DNA from: Rhipidocladum racemiflorum
Lineage: Eukaryota > Streptophyta > Magnoliopsida > Poales > Poaceae
Assembly: GCA_036346355.1 (NCBI GenBank)
Contig: CM070576.1
Coordinates: 12,941,558 to 13,005,557, forward strand
Direction of reading: 5' to 3'
DNA length: 64,000 nucleotides
Shown: positions 21,291 through 31,955 of the stretch, in pieces
How the letters are laid out: each line of letters opens with the position of its first letter
Position numbering within the stretch: the stretch's first letter is position 1
Position numbers and translations under genes: made by a program
The notes under the pieces: generated by a model
Told to the model about the DNA's origin: nothing
What the model saw: the letters and a program-made list of their open reading frames with translations, nothing else
The model's database searches: none

Positions 21291-24200
21291 CTCCCCCGCA
21301 GTCGAAACGGTAGAAGGTCGGACATTGAGACTGGACCGGAACTCGGTGAAGATGGTCGTGGGAAGCCCTTTGGTGAAGATATCCGCATACTGGGACGTTG
21401 TAGGCACGTGAAGGACGCGGATTTGGCCGACGGCGACACGCTCGCGAACAAAGTGTAGATCGATCTCCACATGTTTAGTCCGTTGATGCTGGACCGGATT
21501 GGTGGAGAGATACACGGCGCTGATGTTGTCGCAGTACACCAGTGTAGCACACTGAAGGGGAGAGTGAAGTTCCATCAGAAGCTGTTGGAGCCAGGAAGCT
21601 TCGGCAACTCCATTGGCGACAGCTCGATATTCGGCCTCAGCACTGGAACGGGACACAGTGGGCTGTCGTTTAGACGACCAGGAGATAAGGTTGTCACCCA
21701 AAAATACGCCATACCCTGAAGTAGACTTCCGAGTGTCAGGACAGCCAGCCCAATCAGCATCTGTGTAAACAACTAGGGAGGTGGGAGTCGTCCGATGCAG
21801 CAAAAGACCATAATCAACAGTGCCCCGAAGATACCGAAGGATCCGTTTGACCAAGGCGAGGTGGGGAGCCCGCGGGTCATGCATAAATAAACAGGCTTGC
21901 TGAACAGCATATGCAATATCAGGACGAGTGAATGTGAGGTACTGTAGGGCGCCAGCAAGACTGCGGTAGTCGGTGGCATCAGTAACAGGGTCGCCAGTGG
22001 CTGATAGCTTCGACTGGGTGTCAATGGGAGTGCTACAAGGCTTGCAATCGGACATTCCGGCACGTTCGAGGATTTCCAGAGTGTAGTGACGCTGAGAGAG
22101 ATGCATGGTGCCATGCTGTCTGGTCACAGTTAATCCAAGGAAGTGGTGTAGGGGTCCGAGATCCTTCATTGGAAATTCTTGCCGTAAGGCCACAATGGTG
22201 CGGTGAAGGAGATCAGTAGACGAGGCAGTGAGAACAATATCATCGACATACAGCAACAGGTAGACTGTCTCGGTGCCACGACGGAAGATAAATAGTGACG
22301 CATCCGACTTAGCTTCAACAAAACCCAGTGAGAGGAGATGTGTACCAAACCGACGGAACCATGCGCGGGGTGCCTGTTTCAAGCCATAAAGAGATTTGTT
22401 GAGACGGCAAACATGGTCTGGATGAGCCGGATCAACAAATCCAGAAGGCTGAACACAATACACAGTCTCGGAGAGAGTGCCGTGAAGAAAAGCATTGTTG
22501 ACATCGAGTTGATGAACAGGCCAGTCGCGAGAGAGAGCCAAAGTGAGGACGGTCCGAATGGTAGCTGGCTTGACAACAGGACTGAAAGTTTCATCAAAGT
22601 CAATACCAGGCCGCTGCGTGAAACCCCGAAGAACCCAACGAGCCTTATAGCGATCAAGAGACCCGTCCGGATGGAGCTTGTGACGAAAAATCCATTTACC
22701 CGTGACAAGGTTAACACCAGGTGGCCGAGGAACGAGATCCCATGTGCCGTTAGCTTGCAGCGCTTCGAATTCAGCAGACATGGCAGAACGCCAATTGGGA
22801 TCAGCAAGAGCTCCACGGTAAGTCTTGGGAATTGGTGATAGTGCTGCAGCGTGGAGGTTCATTCGGTCCGTCAGAAGTCGGAACCCTGTTTTGCCTCTGG
22901 TGGTCATGCGATGTGCATTGATCACAGGGGGAACATGGACCACGACGGGAGGATCTCCTGTACGGCTGACTGCGGCAGGCGCTAGGGTGGCCGGACTTGG
23001 CAGCGCAGAGTTGTCCACATCGGGTGAGCCTGCTGGGGAATTGATGGCCACAGGGTGGATAGTGATGGTGGGCGACGATGGGGCGGCCCCGCTGGCAACA
23101 GCCCATGGCGAGAGATCCACGGGGGCAGCAGGGGCAGGCGAGACCGGGCCGGCTCCACTGGCAGCGACCCGTGGCCAAGGGCCGTCGGGGGCAGCAGGGC
23201 CAGACCGGAAAGGAGACGCCGGGGCTTGGTTCGTTCCTCTGGCAACAGCCTGTGACTGGGCGTCAGCAGGGGCAGTGGAACGGGGCGGCCGAATACCTGC
23301 AAGACGATGAGGTCCAATGGGAAGCGTGGAGGACTCCATCTCCAACAAAAAATCAAGATTAGTGTCATCAGGTGAGGTGTGCGACAGCTCAGCGAAAGGG
23401 AAGGAATTCTCGTCGAAGGTTACGTGACGAGAGATGATGACACGATTGGAGGTCATGTCGAGACATCGATAGCCCTTATGTTCCGCGGAGTAGCCAAGAA
23501 AAGTGCATAAGGTGGAGCGAGGTGCAAGTTTGTTGGCAACGGTTGCAGATAGATTGGGGTAGCAACGACATCCGAAAACGCGAAGATGGTCATAGGTGGG
23601 TGGAGAGCCATGCAACACGTGGTAGGGGGTGGAAAAGTGAAGTGTTTTGGTTGGGTGCCGATTGACGAGGTATGTGGCGGTGTGAAGAGCCTCGACCCAA
23701 TATTGGGGGGGCATGCTAGCTTCGATGAGAAGGGTACGGACAACATTGTTAATGGTCCGAATGGAACGCTCGGCTTTGCCATTTTGCTGGGAGGTGTAGG
23801 GGCACGACATCCGGAGGGAGATGCCGCGGGTGGCAAAGAAGGAGCGGGCCGACGAATTGTCGAATTCACGGCCGTTGTCGCATTGAACTTGTTTGACAGT
23901 AGCGCCAAATTGTGTATGGACATGCGCGAGGAAGTGGGAGAGTGTGGTGAAAGTATCCGACTTTAAGCGCAAGGGAAACGTCCAAAAAAAGTGAGAGCAA
24001 TCATCGAGAATAATTAAGTAATACTTATAACCAGAGACGCTAGCAACAGGTGAGGTCCAAAGGTCACAATGTATTAAATCAAAATTCTGAGATGCACGAG
24101 AGCTAGAAGGTGCAAAGGGTAAGCGAATATGGCGGCCTAACTGGCAAGCATGACAAAGATGATCACTATTGCGATGATCAGACGAAATAGCGGTGGAGCG

Positions 24201-26078
24201 GGATAAATGGCCGAGGGCTGCAGCACCGAGATGACCAAGCCGTCGATGCCAGAGAGTTGCGGTGGCGATGACCAAGGCGTGGGAGGCAGGCGGTGGTGGA
24301 AACATCGGGTAGAGATCGCCCGAGCTATTGCACCTGGCTATCACTTCCTTGGTGCGAAGATCCTTCACAGAGAGGCCAAAGGGGTCAAATTCGACTGAAC
24401 AATTATTATCAATTGTAAAGCGACGGACAGAAATCAGATTTTTGATGATTTGTGGTGTGACCAGCACGTGGCGAAGTGTGAGTGGACCATGTGTGGCAGG
24501 AAGGTTAGTTGATCCTACCGAAGTGATGGGAATTAAGGAACCGTTGCCGACAACGATGTTAGAAGGAAGGGAAGGGAGGGATGGGTGGGAAATAGAGAGG
24601 TTACCGGCATCAGATGTTAAATGATTGCTGGCACCAGAGTCCATATACCAGGTTGTAGAGGGAGGTGGTGTCAGCTGCATGGAACTGAAGGCGCTGGCCA
24701 GGTCGGCCTGGTCCCAGCCTGCATGCGTGCCGGGGGCAGATGGGGCCTGTTGGGGTGCGCTGCCAGAGCCCACGCTCCACCCGGACGGACCCAGCTGGAA
24801 GCCAGGCGGGGCATGGGAAACGGGCGCGCCGTAGAGGGGCCAGGGAGCGGCGACTGCAGGCCCAGAAGCGGCGAGCGCATGGGGCGTGCATGGCGTCGAA
24901 GGACGGGGCGCCTGGTTGCTTGGGCGCTGTGTGCCTGACGGCCAGACCTGCACGGTGCCCGTCCATGGATTGAAGAAGGACGGTGGCCAGCCAGCCGGGG
25001 CGGGCGCCGGGGACTGATTGCCATTTGCAGTACCACCATGGCCGCCGTTGGTGCGGTTGTTGCGGCGGCGGCGGTTGTTGGGGCGGTTACCGCCAGCCGT
25101 GATCTGCGCCGAGTTGTTGGAGCGAGAGCCACCAGGAGCACCACCGGAAGGAGCAGGTGGGGCGCTTGTGGTTGACGGACGCGCGTTGGTGGAGATGAAA
25201 GCCGATGCAGGTCCCTTGGCTTTGTCGGTGATGGTGAGTTCCTCCAGAAGCAGGTCGTTGCGAACTCTGTCGAAGGATGGCAGTGGAGCCTGGCGCTTGA
25301 TGAAAGCCACCACGTGGGCGTAGCGGTCGTTGAGGCCACGGAGGGTGGCCAGGACGAGTGTACGATCAGCAATGTGTTCACCAAGACTGCCAAGCTGATC
25401 TGCCATTGTTTTGAGGCGACGGCAATAATCTGAAACTGAAAGATCTCCTTGGGAAAAAGTGCGGAACTCTGTTTCGAGCAACAGAGCACGAGTTTCCTTG
25501 TTGCCAAGGAACATGTCTTCGAGGGCAAGCCACACAGCGCGGGAGGTTGGCCGATGATCTGGATCGCTGGAGGTCATGACCGTCTCGAGAAGATTGACAG
25601 AGATGGTGCCAAAAATCCAGGAGATCACAACGCACTCCATGCGATGCCAAGAGGCGACGTTGGGGTGGATGCCGTCGGAGAGTACGTGATCGGTGAGAGC
25701 ATACTTTCCGAGGTTGATGAGGTGGAGGCCGCGCCACTTGGAGTAGCAGAGGGAGCCGACCTCAAGAACCATGGGGACAAGAGCCTTGATGTTGGTGACG
25801 GCGACAGCTTGCGCATGGAGGTTGGCGATGAGGAGCGCGTCGGCTTCGTCCGCAAGGCGACGTTGCTCGGCGGCCTCACGTTCAGCGTCCAGGCGCTGTT
25901 GCTCGGCGGCGGCCTCAGCCTCGGCGATGCGGCGTTGTTCATCAGCATGGCGCTGATCCTCCAGGGCGCGTGCAGCAACGGCGGCGCGCAGCTCGGTCAC
26001 TTCCTTGCGGAGGGCCTCTAACTCGTCGTGGTCACCGGCCATCGAGAGGAGACGTAATGGATCGACAAGCACGAGCAC
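21285..26078 (-). CDS. Copia gag-pol polyprotein, 1,597 aa, intact
   Basis: A single frame holds every Ty1/Copia domain. The N-terminal coiled coil and gag lie at about 10-330; initiation may use the second methionine (MAGDHDELE, residue 13). An arginine/asparagine-rich tract (RPNNRRRRNN) stands where many relatives have a CCHC zinc knuckle, and I see no knuckle. The protease motif is MDSGASNH (about 478). The HHCC zinc domain has HRRLGHLG and CHACQLG (about 610-645). The integrase triad is D670, D733 and E769 (HCDLW, QCDNGREF, GKAERS), with the last two exactly D-35-E. Reverse transcriptase has LLYVDDIVL (about 1281) and RNase H begins near YTDADWAG (about 1441). The frame ends G-E-C-stop, with the stop formed by the 3' LTR. 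Confidence 0.95.
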   Translation of the reverse strand: MLVLVDPLRLLSMAGDHDELEALRKEVTELRAAVAARALEDQRHADEQRRIAEAEAAAEQQRLDAEREAAEQRRLADEADALLIANLHAQAVAVTNIKALVPMVLEVGSLCYSKWRGLHLINLGKYALTDHVLSDGIHPNVASWHRMECVVISWIFGTISVNLLETVMTSSDPDHRPTSRAVWLALEDMFLGNKETRALLLETEFRTFSQGDLSVSDYCRRLKTMADQLGSLGEHIADRTLVLATLRGLNDRYAHVVAFIKRQAPLPSFDRVRNDLLLEELTITDKAKGPASAFISTNARPSTTSAPPAPSGGAPGGSRSNNSAQITAGGNRPNNRRRRNNRTNGGHGGTANGNQSPAPAPAGWPPSFFNPWTGTVQVWPSGTQRPSNQAPRPSTPCTPHALAASGPAVAAPWPLYGAPVSHAPPGFQLGPSGWSVGSGSAPQQAPSAPGTHAGWDQADLASAFSSMQLTPPPSTTWYMDSGASNHLTSDAGNLSISHPSLPSLPSNIVVGNGSLIPITSVGSTNLPATHGPLTLRHVLVTPQIIKNLISVRRFTIDNNCSVEFDPFGLSVKDLRTKEVIARCNSSGDLYPMFPPPPASHALVIATATLWHRRLGHLGAAALGHLSRSTAISSDHRNSDHLCHACQLGRHIRLPFAPSSSRASQNFDLIHCDLWTSPVASVSGYKYYLIILDDCSHFFWTFPLRLKSDTFTTLSHFLAHVHTQFGATVKQVQCDNGREFDNSSARSFFATRGISLRMSCPYTSQQNGKAERSIRTINNVVRTLLIEASMPPQYWVEALHTATYLVNRHPTKTLHFSTPYHVLHGSPPTYDHLRVFGCRCYPNLSATVANKLAPRSTLCTFLGYSAEHKGYRCLDMTSNRVIISRHVTFDENSFPFAELSHTSPDDTNLDFLLEMESSTLPIGPHRLAGIRPPRSTAPADAQSQAVARGTNQAPASPFRSGPAAPDGPWPRVAASGAGPVSPAPAAPVDLSPWAVASGAAPSSPTITIHPVAINSPAGSPDVDNSALPSPATLAPAAVSRTGDPPVVVHVPPVINAHRMTTRGKTGFRLLTDRMNLHAAALSPIPKTYRGALADPNWRSAMSAEFEALQANGTWDLVPRPPGVNLVTGKWIFRHKLHPDGSLDRYKARWVLRGFTQRPGIDFDETFSPVVKPATIRTVLTLALSRDWPVHQLDVNNAFLHGTLSETVYCVQPSGFVDPAHPDHVCRLNKSLYGLKQAPRAWFRRFGTHLLSLGFVEAKSDASLFIFRRGTETVYLLLYVDDIVLTASSTDLLHRTIVALRQEFPMKDLGPLHHFLGLTVTRQHGTMHLSQRHYTLEILERAGMSDCKPCSTPIDTQSKLSATGDPVTDATDYRSLAGALQYLTFTRPDIAYAVQQACLFMHDPRAPHLALVKRILRYLRGTVDYGLLLHRTTPTSLVVYTDADWAGCPDTRKSTSGYGVFLGDNLISWSSKRQPTVSRSSAEAEYRAVANGVAEASWLQQLLMELHSPLQCATLVYCDNISAVYLSTNPVQHQRTKHVEIDLHFVRERVAVGQIRVLHVPTTSQYADIFTKGLPTTIFTEFRSSLNVRPSTVSTAGEC

Positions 26079-26210
26079 GGACGGAACGTCGCGTGACGGG
26101 TCGCGCCGAGTGGACGTGCTACGCGGAGTGCGATAACACGGCGGCCGGTGACGATCGAAAGGATCGACGCGGCAGGGAGCGGAAGGTGGACAGGACAGGA
26201 TTGTTACGAT

Positions 26211-26220
26211 CTTGATACCA
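26211..26220 (-). other. Primer-binding site of the young Copia element
   Basis: TGGTATCAAG on the minus strand directly follows the 5' LTR and matches the 3' end complement of initiator tRNA-Met, the usual primer of plant Copia elements. Confidence 0.8.
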
Positions 26221-26419
26221 TGAAAGCGGAAGCTAATTCACGCGATGACTATTGTATTGGCCTTCAGGCTATTTATATACAGGAGAGGTACAACCGTATG
26301 AGAGAAATCAGGGATGAATCAATCTAATCCTAGTCATACCTAAATAGCCTACTAACCAAATATACGTATGGTCCTGTGGACCAGTACATGCATGCATGAG
26401 GAAATATAAATGTCTAACA
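26221..26419 (-). repeat. 5' LTR of the young Copia element with TATA-like motif
   Basis: Identical to the 3' LTR. A GTATATAAATAG motif at 26269-26280 on the minus strand is a plausible TATA box for element transcription, although it would leave only a short R-U5 segment. Confidence 0.9.
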
Positions 26420-26677
26420 GCTTCAACCACGATGCAACAATATAATAGCAAACATAAAACAGGAAATACATACAATATAGAGGCAAAACTGTTTTCTCTT
26501 TATTAGATTAATTCTGTTGTATAAGAGCCAACAAGAGATAAATTCAGATTCACTCACACCGAGATAAAGTCCAACCATATTTGGATAATTAAGACTCAGT
26601 GTCCAACCATATGGCAACATTTTTTTCTCACATAGAGCTAACACGGCTTGGTTTTAGCTGATATAGCGTCCATATGC
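26420..26677. other. Intergenic spacer between the young Copia and the Gypsy element
   Basis: AT-rich sequence of 258 bp containing a repeated TCCAACCATAT word. No gene or transposon end other than those of the neighbours was found. Confidence 0.5.
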
Positions 26678-27123
26678 TGATATGAACAAACCGGATCACG
26701 TATTCTTCCAGAGGAAAAATGGGCATCAAGGCGAGGCAGCACAGAAGGATCAGGAAGGCATACGATTAGGCTAAGATAAGGGCTGCGCCCGATCATGGCT
26801 TGGATCCAGCTCGCCTACCTTAAAGAGTATTACCGTATCTTTTAGTTACCACTTTTAGGATTCTTATCCTTGTTAGTTACCTCTACCTTTGTTAGTTACC
26901 ATGTTTAGGAAACTCTATGAATAAGAGGAGGAATAGAGAGAAGAAAAGGAACGATTTGAGTTGCCACCAAAAACTAACCTCAGGCGCTGCCGTCAATAAC
27001 CAGCCGTTGGCTTCGTATAGCCGCTACTATAGATCGCCAGCGGGCTCCTGCTACGCCAGCCATCTCTTCATGATCTGGGCTTCGGCCTGGGACGCGGGCG
27101 TACAATAGGGAGCATCCATATCA
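26678..27123 (+). repeat. 5' LTR of the Gypsy element
   Basis: This 446-bp LTR is followed at about 27126 by TAGTATCAGATTC, a degraded tRNA-Met primer-binding site (canonical TGGTATCAGAGC). Confidence 0.9.
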
Positions 27124-27938
27124 ACTAGTATCAGATTCAGGTGAGTCCGCATCTATGGATTTTGTTGAAGATCGTCTCTGGGTAGCTTGGAGTCATCCGT
27201 CGATGAAATCAAGTCGGTGATGGCCAGCCTGGAGAAGACACTGGGGGATTTCAACAATATTGCAGGCAAGCAGTAGGCAGGGGACCCACCGTCTCTCTAA
27301 GGAACCTTGGCTGCAAGCGGGATCAGGAACCAGTCGCGACACCCGATACAGCGGACGCACGTAGAAAATAGAGAAGAAGCGGCCAGCGGCCGTGAGCAGG
27401 GTGCCGGGCGGCACTGGGCTCCACGAGCTCCTCGCTACGACCTGCCGCTATTCGATGGCACGGAGGACCCGTTGCTATGGCTGAAGCAATGTGAGTGCTT
27501 TGGGCGCATCCATGGAATACCAAAGGATGAGTGGGTTGAGATGGCAAGTCTCCACCTTCGTGGGGAGGCTCAGGAAGTCCTTGATAATTAGGAACAGGAA
27601 GATCAGCACATCTCTTGGGATGAATTTCAAGAAACATATCTACAGAGATTCACTCGTCATTCAACGGCGAGACCGCTCGGGGATTTGGCTAATTAGAAGC
27701 AGGGATCAAGCCGAGTGGATAAGTATGCGAGAGAATTCCAGCGACTTCTCGCTCCCACTGCAAGGATGTCAAAGGGAGATCAAATTGAGATGTTTACCGC
27801 AGGGTTGTCTCCCACGTTGTCGACATAGGTGTGCCGAGACAGGCAGCATAATTTGGCTGATGCAATTGGCTTGGCTAGGGAAGCAGAACAGCAAGAGGAC
27901 CTCTGGATTGCGAGGGCCACATAGGCAGCGAGAGGCCG
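27124..27938 (+). pseudogene. Gypsy gag fragment (5' part)
   Basis: The frame reads through a capsid-like segment, with LPLFDGTEDPLLWLKQ at about 27440-27487 followed by the HLRGEAQEVL helix. It then stops at about 27589, and later gag blocks continue in shifted frames up to the insertion at 27939. The gag protein would have formed virus-like particles; this copy is broken by stops and frameshifts. Confidence 0.8.
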
Positions 27939-30900
27939 TGTAACATCCTCGTTTTCGGCTTTCTGGAAAAATTTAATTTAAATTAATTAAATTCAAAAAT
28001 TTGGGTTTTCATTGGTGTTTAATTTAACCTGGCATTCCTATCCATCCAAAATCGCAATTCAATTCCCCTCCATTCGAAAAATCAAATTTCTAGATTCTCG
28101 TTAGTACCTGAAATTTCGCCCGAGTTCAAAAATGCTCCAAAAATCCCGAAACCTATTGCATTAGGTCCCAAATATTCTAAAAACATTTTGGGATTTATTC
28201 CCAAGATTTTTGGAGGCTCTTTGGTATTTTATATCGCTGTGACTTTTGTTTAATGCAGATATTCGCCAGAATATTCTAATCTCCAAATTTCATCCAAATT
28301 TGGCGAGACCAATTTTATTGGGTTCCAAATATTCCCTAATGGTTCTAGGAATTTTTCCGTAATTTTTAGACCATTTTTGCTAATTTTTCTCTAGGGCGTC
28401 ACTTTTGTGTAACTCTTGGCCAATCGCGGAGAGACACGTGGCGCCTACTATTCATTGTCTTCCACCTCACAATGGCATGGCTTCCAGGGAAAAGAATAGA
28501 AGCCACTCTAAGTGCTCTCTCCAATTCAAATCTTCATATCTGCTCCATTAATGCCCCAAATCGTGAACGGCCGGATCCGTTGGAACCGTGACGGCGAGAC
28601 CTTTCCATCCCCGATGTCCTTTCCATTTCAACCTCGCCGGAATTTGATGTAACATCCTCATTTTGTATTTCTGGAGAAAAACCTAATTTAAATAAAGTAA
28701 ATTCAAAACTTGGAGTTCATTGGTGTTTATATTAACCTGGCATCCATTCCCCTCCAAAATCGGGAATTAATTCCCTTTCGGGCGAAAAATCGGATTTTCC
28801 AGTCCCACCGGTACCCGAAAATTCACCCGAGTCCAAAAATGCTCCAAAAATCCCCAAACCACTTCTAAAATGTTCCAAATATTACGAAATGATTTTAGGA
28901 ATCATTCCCCGGATTTTTGGACTTCCGTTCCTATTTTATCTCGCGCGGCTTTTGTTTAATGCCTGCGATCCGCGCCCGAATATTCAATTTCACAAAAATC
29001 ATCCAAATTCAACCAAACTAATTTCATTGGGTCCCAAATATTCTAAAATGGCTCTAGGAATTTTTCTAGAATTTTTTGACCATTTTTCCTAATTTTTCTC
29101 TAGGGCGAAACTTTCGCGTATAAGCCAACCAACCGCAGGCCGCCACGTGGCGCTACGGTGTCATCCCTAACCTTGGGATGGCCTTGTACGTGGGTTGCCT
29201 GGGAGGAAAGAACAAAGAGCTTCAAACTCAAATCCCCTCCTTCCAAATACATGTATCTCCCTCCCTACAACTCCAAAACGTGAACCGTCGGATCCGTTGG
29301 AATCACGACGGCCTCCTCTTTCCATCCAAGGGGTTAATGCACCCGAGATCTCGCCGGATTTTGAACGGTTGCAAGGAAACCAAAATCGGCATTTATGGCA
29401 TTAATTCGTTCGTTTCTAATCCGATTCGCGCATATCCGCCTCTATTATCTTCGTGGGGGAGTTCTCTTTCCAGACCTTACACCCTCCCTTTGCCTCTTGT
29501 TGCCGTTCATCCGGAGGATCAAGAAAACTGACGAGCACTCGTGTTTTTCGTGTTCTTCGTGTTCGTCGCCGTAGCTTCCTCCTCGGTGGGTCATTCGATG
29601 CGTCGCTTGTTTCCTTGAGTTCGTGACGTCGTGGTGCTCATTTCCCCTCAACCGATTTCAGGATTCGTCAAGGTCCGGCGACGAATTTCGGATTTTTGTC
29701 CCGCCGGCCGAATCGTTGTCCGCCGTCGATTTCTCCGATTCCGGTGAGTTAGGGTTCAATTATTCGCAGCCTTAGACTTCTCTAGGGGTGCTCATGGTGG
29801 TCTAATCATTATTTGGTACTGATCTAATCAAAGTTATGGCAAATTTTTGAATTTGGAGCAAATTTCGGCGGAGCTCTGTTCTTGCCGTGGCAGCCACCAT
29901 GGCCGACGTCGTCGCCGTCATCGTCATTGGCCGCCATCGCCGCGGCTCCTCGTGAGCTCGTGTCGGTCTGCGGCCAAACCGGCCACCGCCGGGCGCCGAC
30001 GCCGCCACCTGGTCGCCTCCTGCCGTTGCCGCCACTCTGCCGGCCGCTGCGTTCGCTAGTCGCTGCCACGCCATCGCCGGCCCTGCCGTGGCCTCGCCAG
30101 CCTCCACCGCGCCCGCCACTGCAGTGGTAGCTGGCTGCCGCAGCCGGCTTCAGCGTCGCCGCGCTACACACTGCGGCCGCGCTCCAGCGCCGGCCACACG
30201 CCACGCCGCCACTTTGCCGAGCCGCCGCCGCTGCTGCGTGCGCGCCGCGCCTGCCTCCGAAAGCCGCCGTCCTACCTGGCCCGCCGCCGTGGCAGCTCGC
30301 CGCCACTTCGCTGTGCGCCATGGCAGAGGCCTTCCCTGCTCTGTTTTGCCATGGCAAGCAATGGGGAAGAAGACCCCAACCTCCATGACAACCCTAGCCC
30401 ACCTGCCATTAACTCTAGTCAAACCAAAAATCAGCCCAAATAAAGATTCCAGGAATATTCCCTCATTTTCCGATTTTTCCAATTTTCGAACTTCGGACGC
30501 TCATATCTTCTCCGTCCGAACTCCGATTGACTCCGTTCAAATTCCTAAATTCATTTAAATTCAAGATCTACCTGCCAGTACTAATTTTATAATTTTTTGG
30601 ATTTTATTTTTTTTCTGTTATTTATTTATTGCTTCGTTTTGCGTGTAGTCGACGATCCCGCCGCGACCGCCGATTCCGCCGCCGAACTTCCTGCGTACGA
30701 AGACTTACCCGGGACAGAAGGCAAGTCTCCTTGATGCATTTTGCTCCTATGTGTGCGAAATGATTTACAATTGTTTATAAAGTTGCATGGCTATGTTTAA
30801 TTAAATATGTCAAATATAAGAACTAGTTATTCCGACATTGTTGATTCCTCCTTGAAATTGTTAATCATATCCATTGTAACCCTAGAACATTGTTTATACC

Positions 30901-31483
30901 ATGCTTATGCTTATATGGTATCCGTTGATATGTAATACGATAGAATTGCTTAGGGTCTTTTCCGATAAAAACAACCCATGGGTGGGATTATTCAAAAAGA
31001 ATGTTATCAAATGTGATTTGAAGATTACTACTATGAGTTTAGTACTGTTTTCTAAAATGAAAAGAAAAGGAAAATGATTTCGACTTGGGTGGCATGGAAT
31101 GTCGGGTGGGAGCGGATCGAGCCTTGATCCTTTTGTGCAAGTACCGCCCCAAGTCATATAAGGACCGACGCTTATGATTGCCATTTTAAGCATAACCGTA
31201 CTACCACATGTCTATAATAGTACGACCTGGCCAACTAATTTGTAGAAGCCTAGCTTAGACTCACCACTTGGTTGGATGTGAATGCCGGACGGAGGCAATG
31301 TTGTTTTCTCACACAGCGCAAGAGGGGGCTTCTGTACTGGGTGGAGGGAACCCTAACAGCGGTGAAACCTCAGTGGGTGGGTCTAGTTAGGTAGATACAT
31401 TGTAACGGCCTTGTCAGGATATCCCTGCCGACACACCTAAGGAAGTGTGTTAATTGCATGGCATCAAGGGTATATCTTGTCTC

Positions 31484-31540
31484 GTGGGTAAAGTTGTACA
31501 CCTCTGCAGAGTAAAACTATTCGAATAGCCGTGCCTACGG
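31484..31540 (+). repeat. Conserved LTR module with 12-bp palindrome
   Basis: GTGGGTAAAG, CTCTGCAGAG (a 10-bp palindrome) and CTATTCGAATAG (31517-31528) lie in series inside the nested solo LTR. The same module is at 37092-37150 and inverted at 39770-39830. Confidence 0.8.
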
Positions 31541-31939
31541 TCAAAGGCAAAGCGAAGAATGCTTTCATATTGGTAGACTTTGATTTCGTTTTTAAAACTG
31601 GAAAGTGTTTTGTTTTGGGGTTCGGGAGTGGTTAGAACTCTCGAATGTTGTTTGGCGGAAAGAGCCAACCAGGTGGATAGAACCTGCTTTTTATTCGACG
31701 GATGGAGTCACATGATTAACTTTGATCTTTTACAAGTTGGCGGATAGAGCCTTTATACTAGTGATGGTGGATAGAACCTCACTACAATATTAAATAATTC
31801 AATTGTTACAAAGAATTGTTAAAAGATGCTTTGTGAAAACTATTACTTCAATATAGTTTAATAAAATGTGGCTTTATGCAAATAAACCCTATTAAGCTTC
31901 CTTTGGAAAGCCCACATGGTCATACTTTCCCGACTTGCT

Positions 31940-31955
31940 GAGTACCTTTGTACTC
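31940..31955 (+). repeat. Conserved GAGTAC stem-loop near the LTR 3' part
   Basis: GAGTAC-CTTT-GTACTC forms a perfect 6-bp stem with a 4-base loop within TTGCTGAGTAC...GTACTCACG. Equivalent stems occur at 37551-37566 (loop TTTT) and, on the minus strand, at 39469-39483 (3-base loop). Confidence 0.7.

Larger units (their letters stand above)
21092..26419 (-). mobile_element. Intact young Ty1/Copia retrotransposon (5,328 bp)
   Basis: This is a complete element on the minus strand. The 199-bp LTRs at 26221-26419 (5') and 21092-21290 (3') appear identical base for base. The perfect target duplication GCTTC lies at 21087-21091 and 26420-26424. A primer-binding site (TGGTATCAAG) adjoins the 5' LTR, a polypurine tract (GCGGGGGAG) adjoins the 3' LTR, and a single uninterrupted gag-pol frame lies between. 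Identical LTRs indicate a very recent insertion, and nothing visible prevents autonomous activity. Confidence 0.96.

Noticed and set aside
29802..30558. GC-rich open frames on both strands
   Set aside because: Overlapping frames on both strands with simple Ala/Arg/Gly/Pro composition and no domain; they lie inside a solo LTR.
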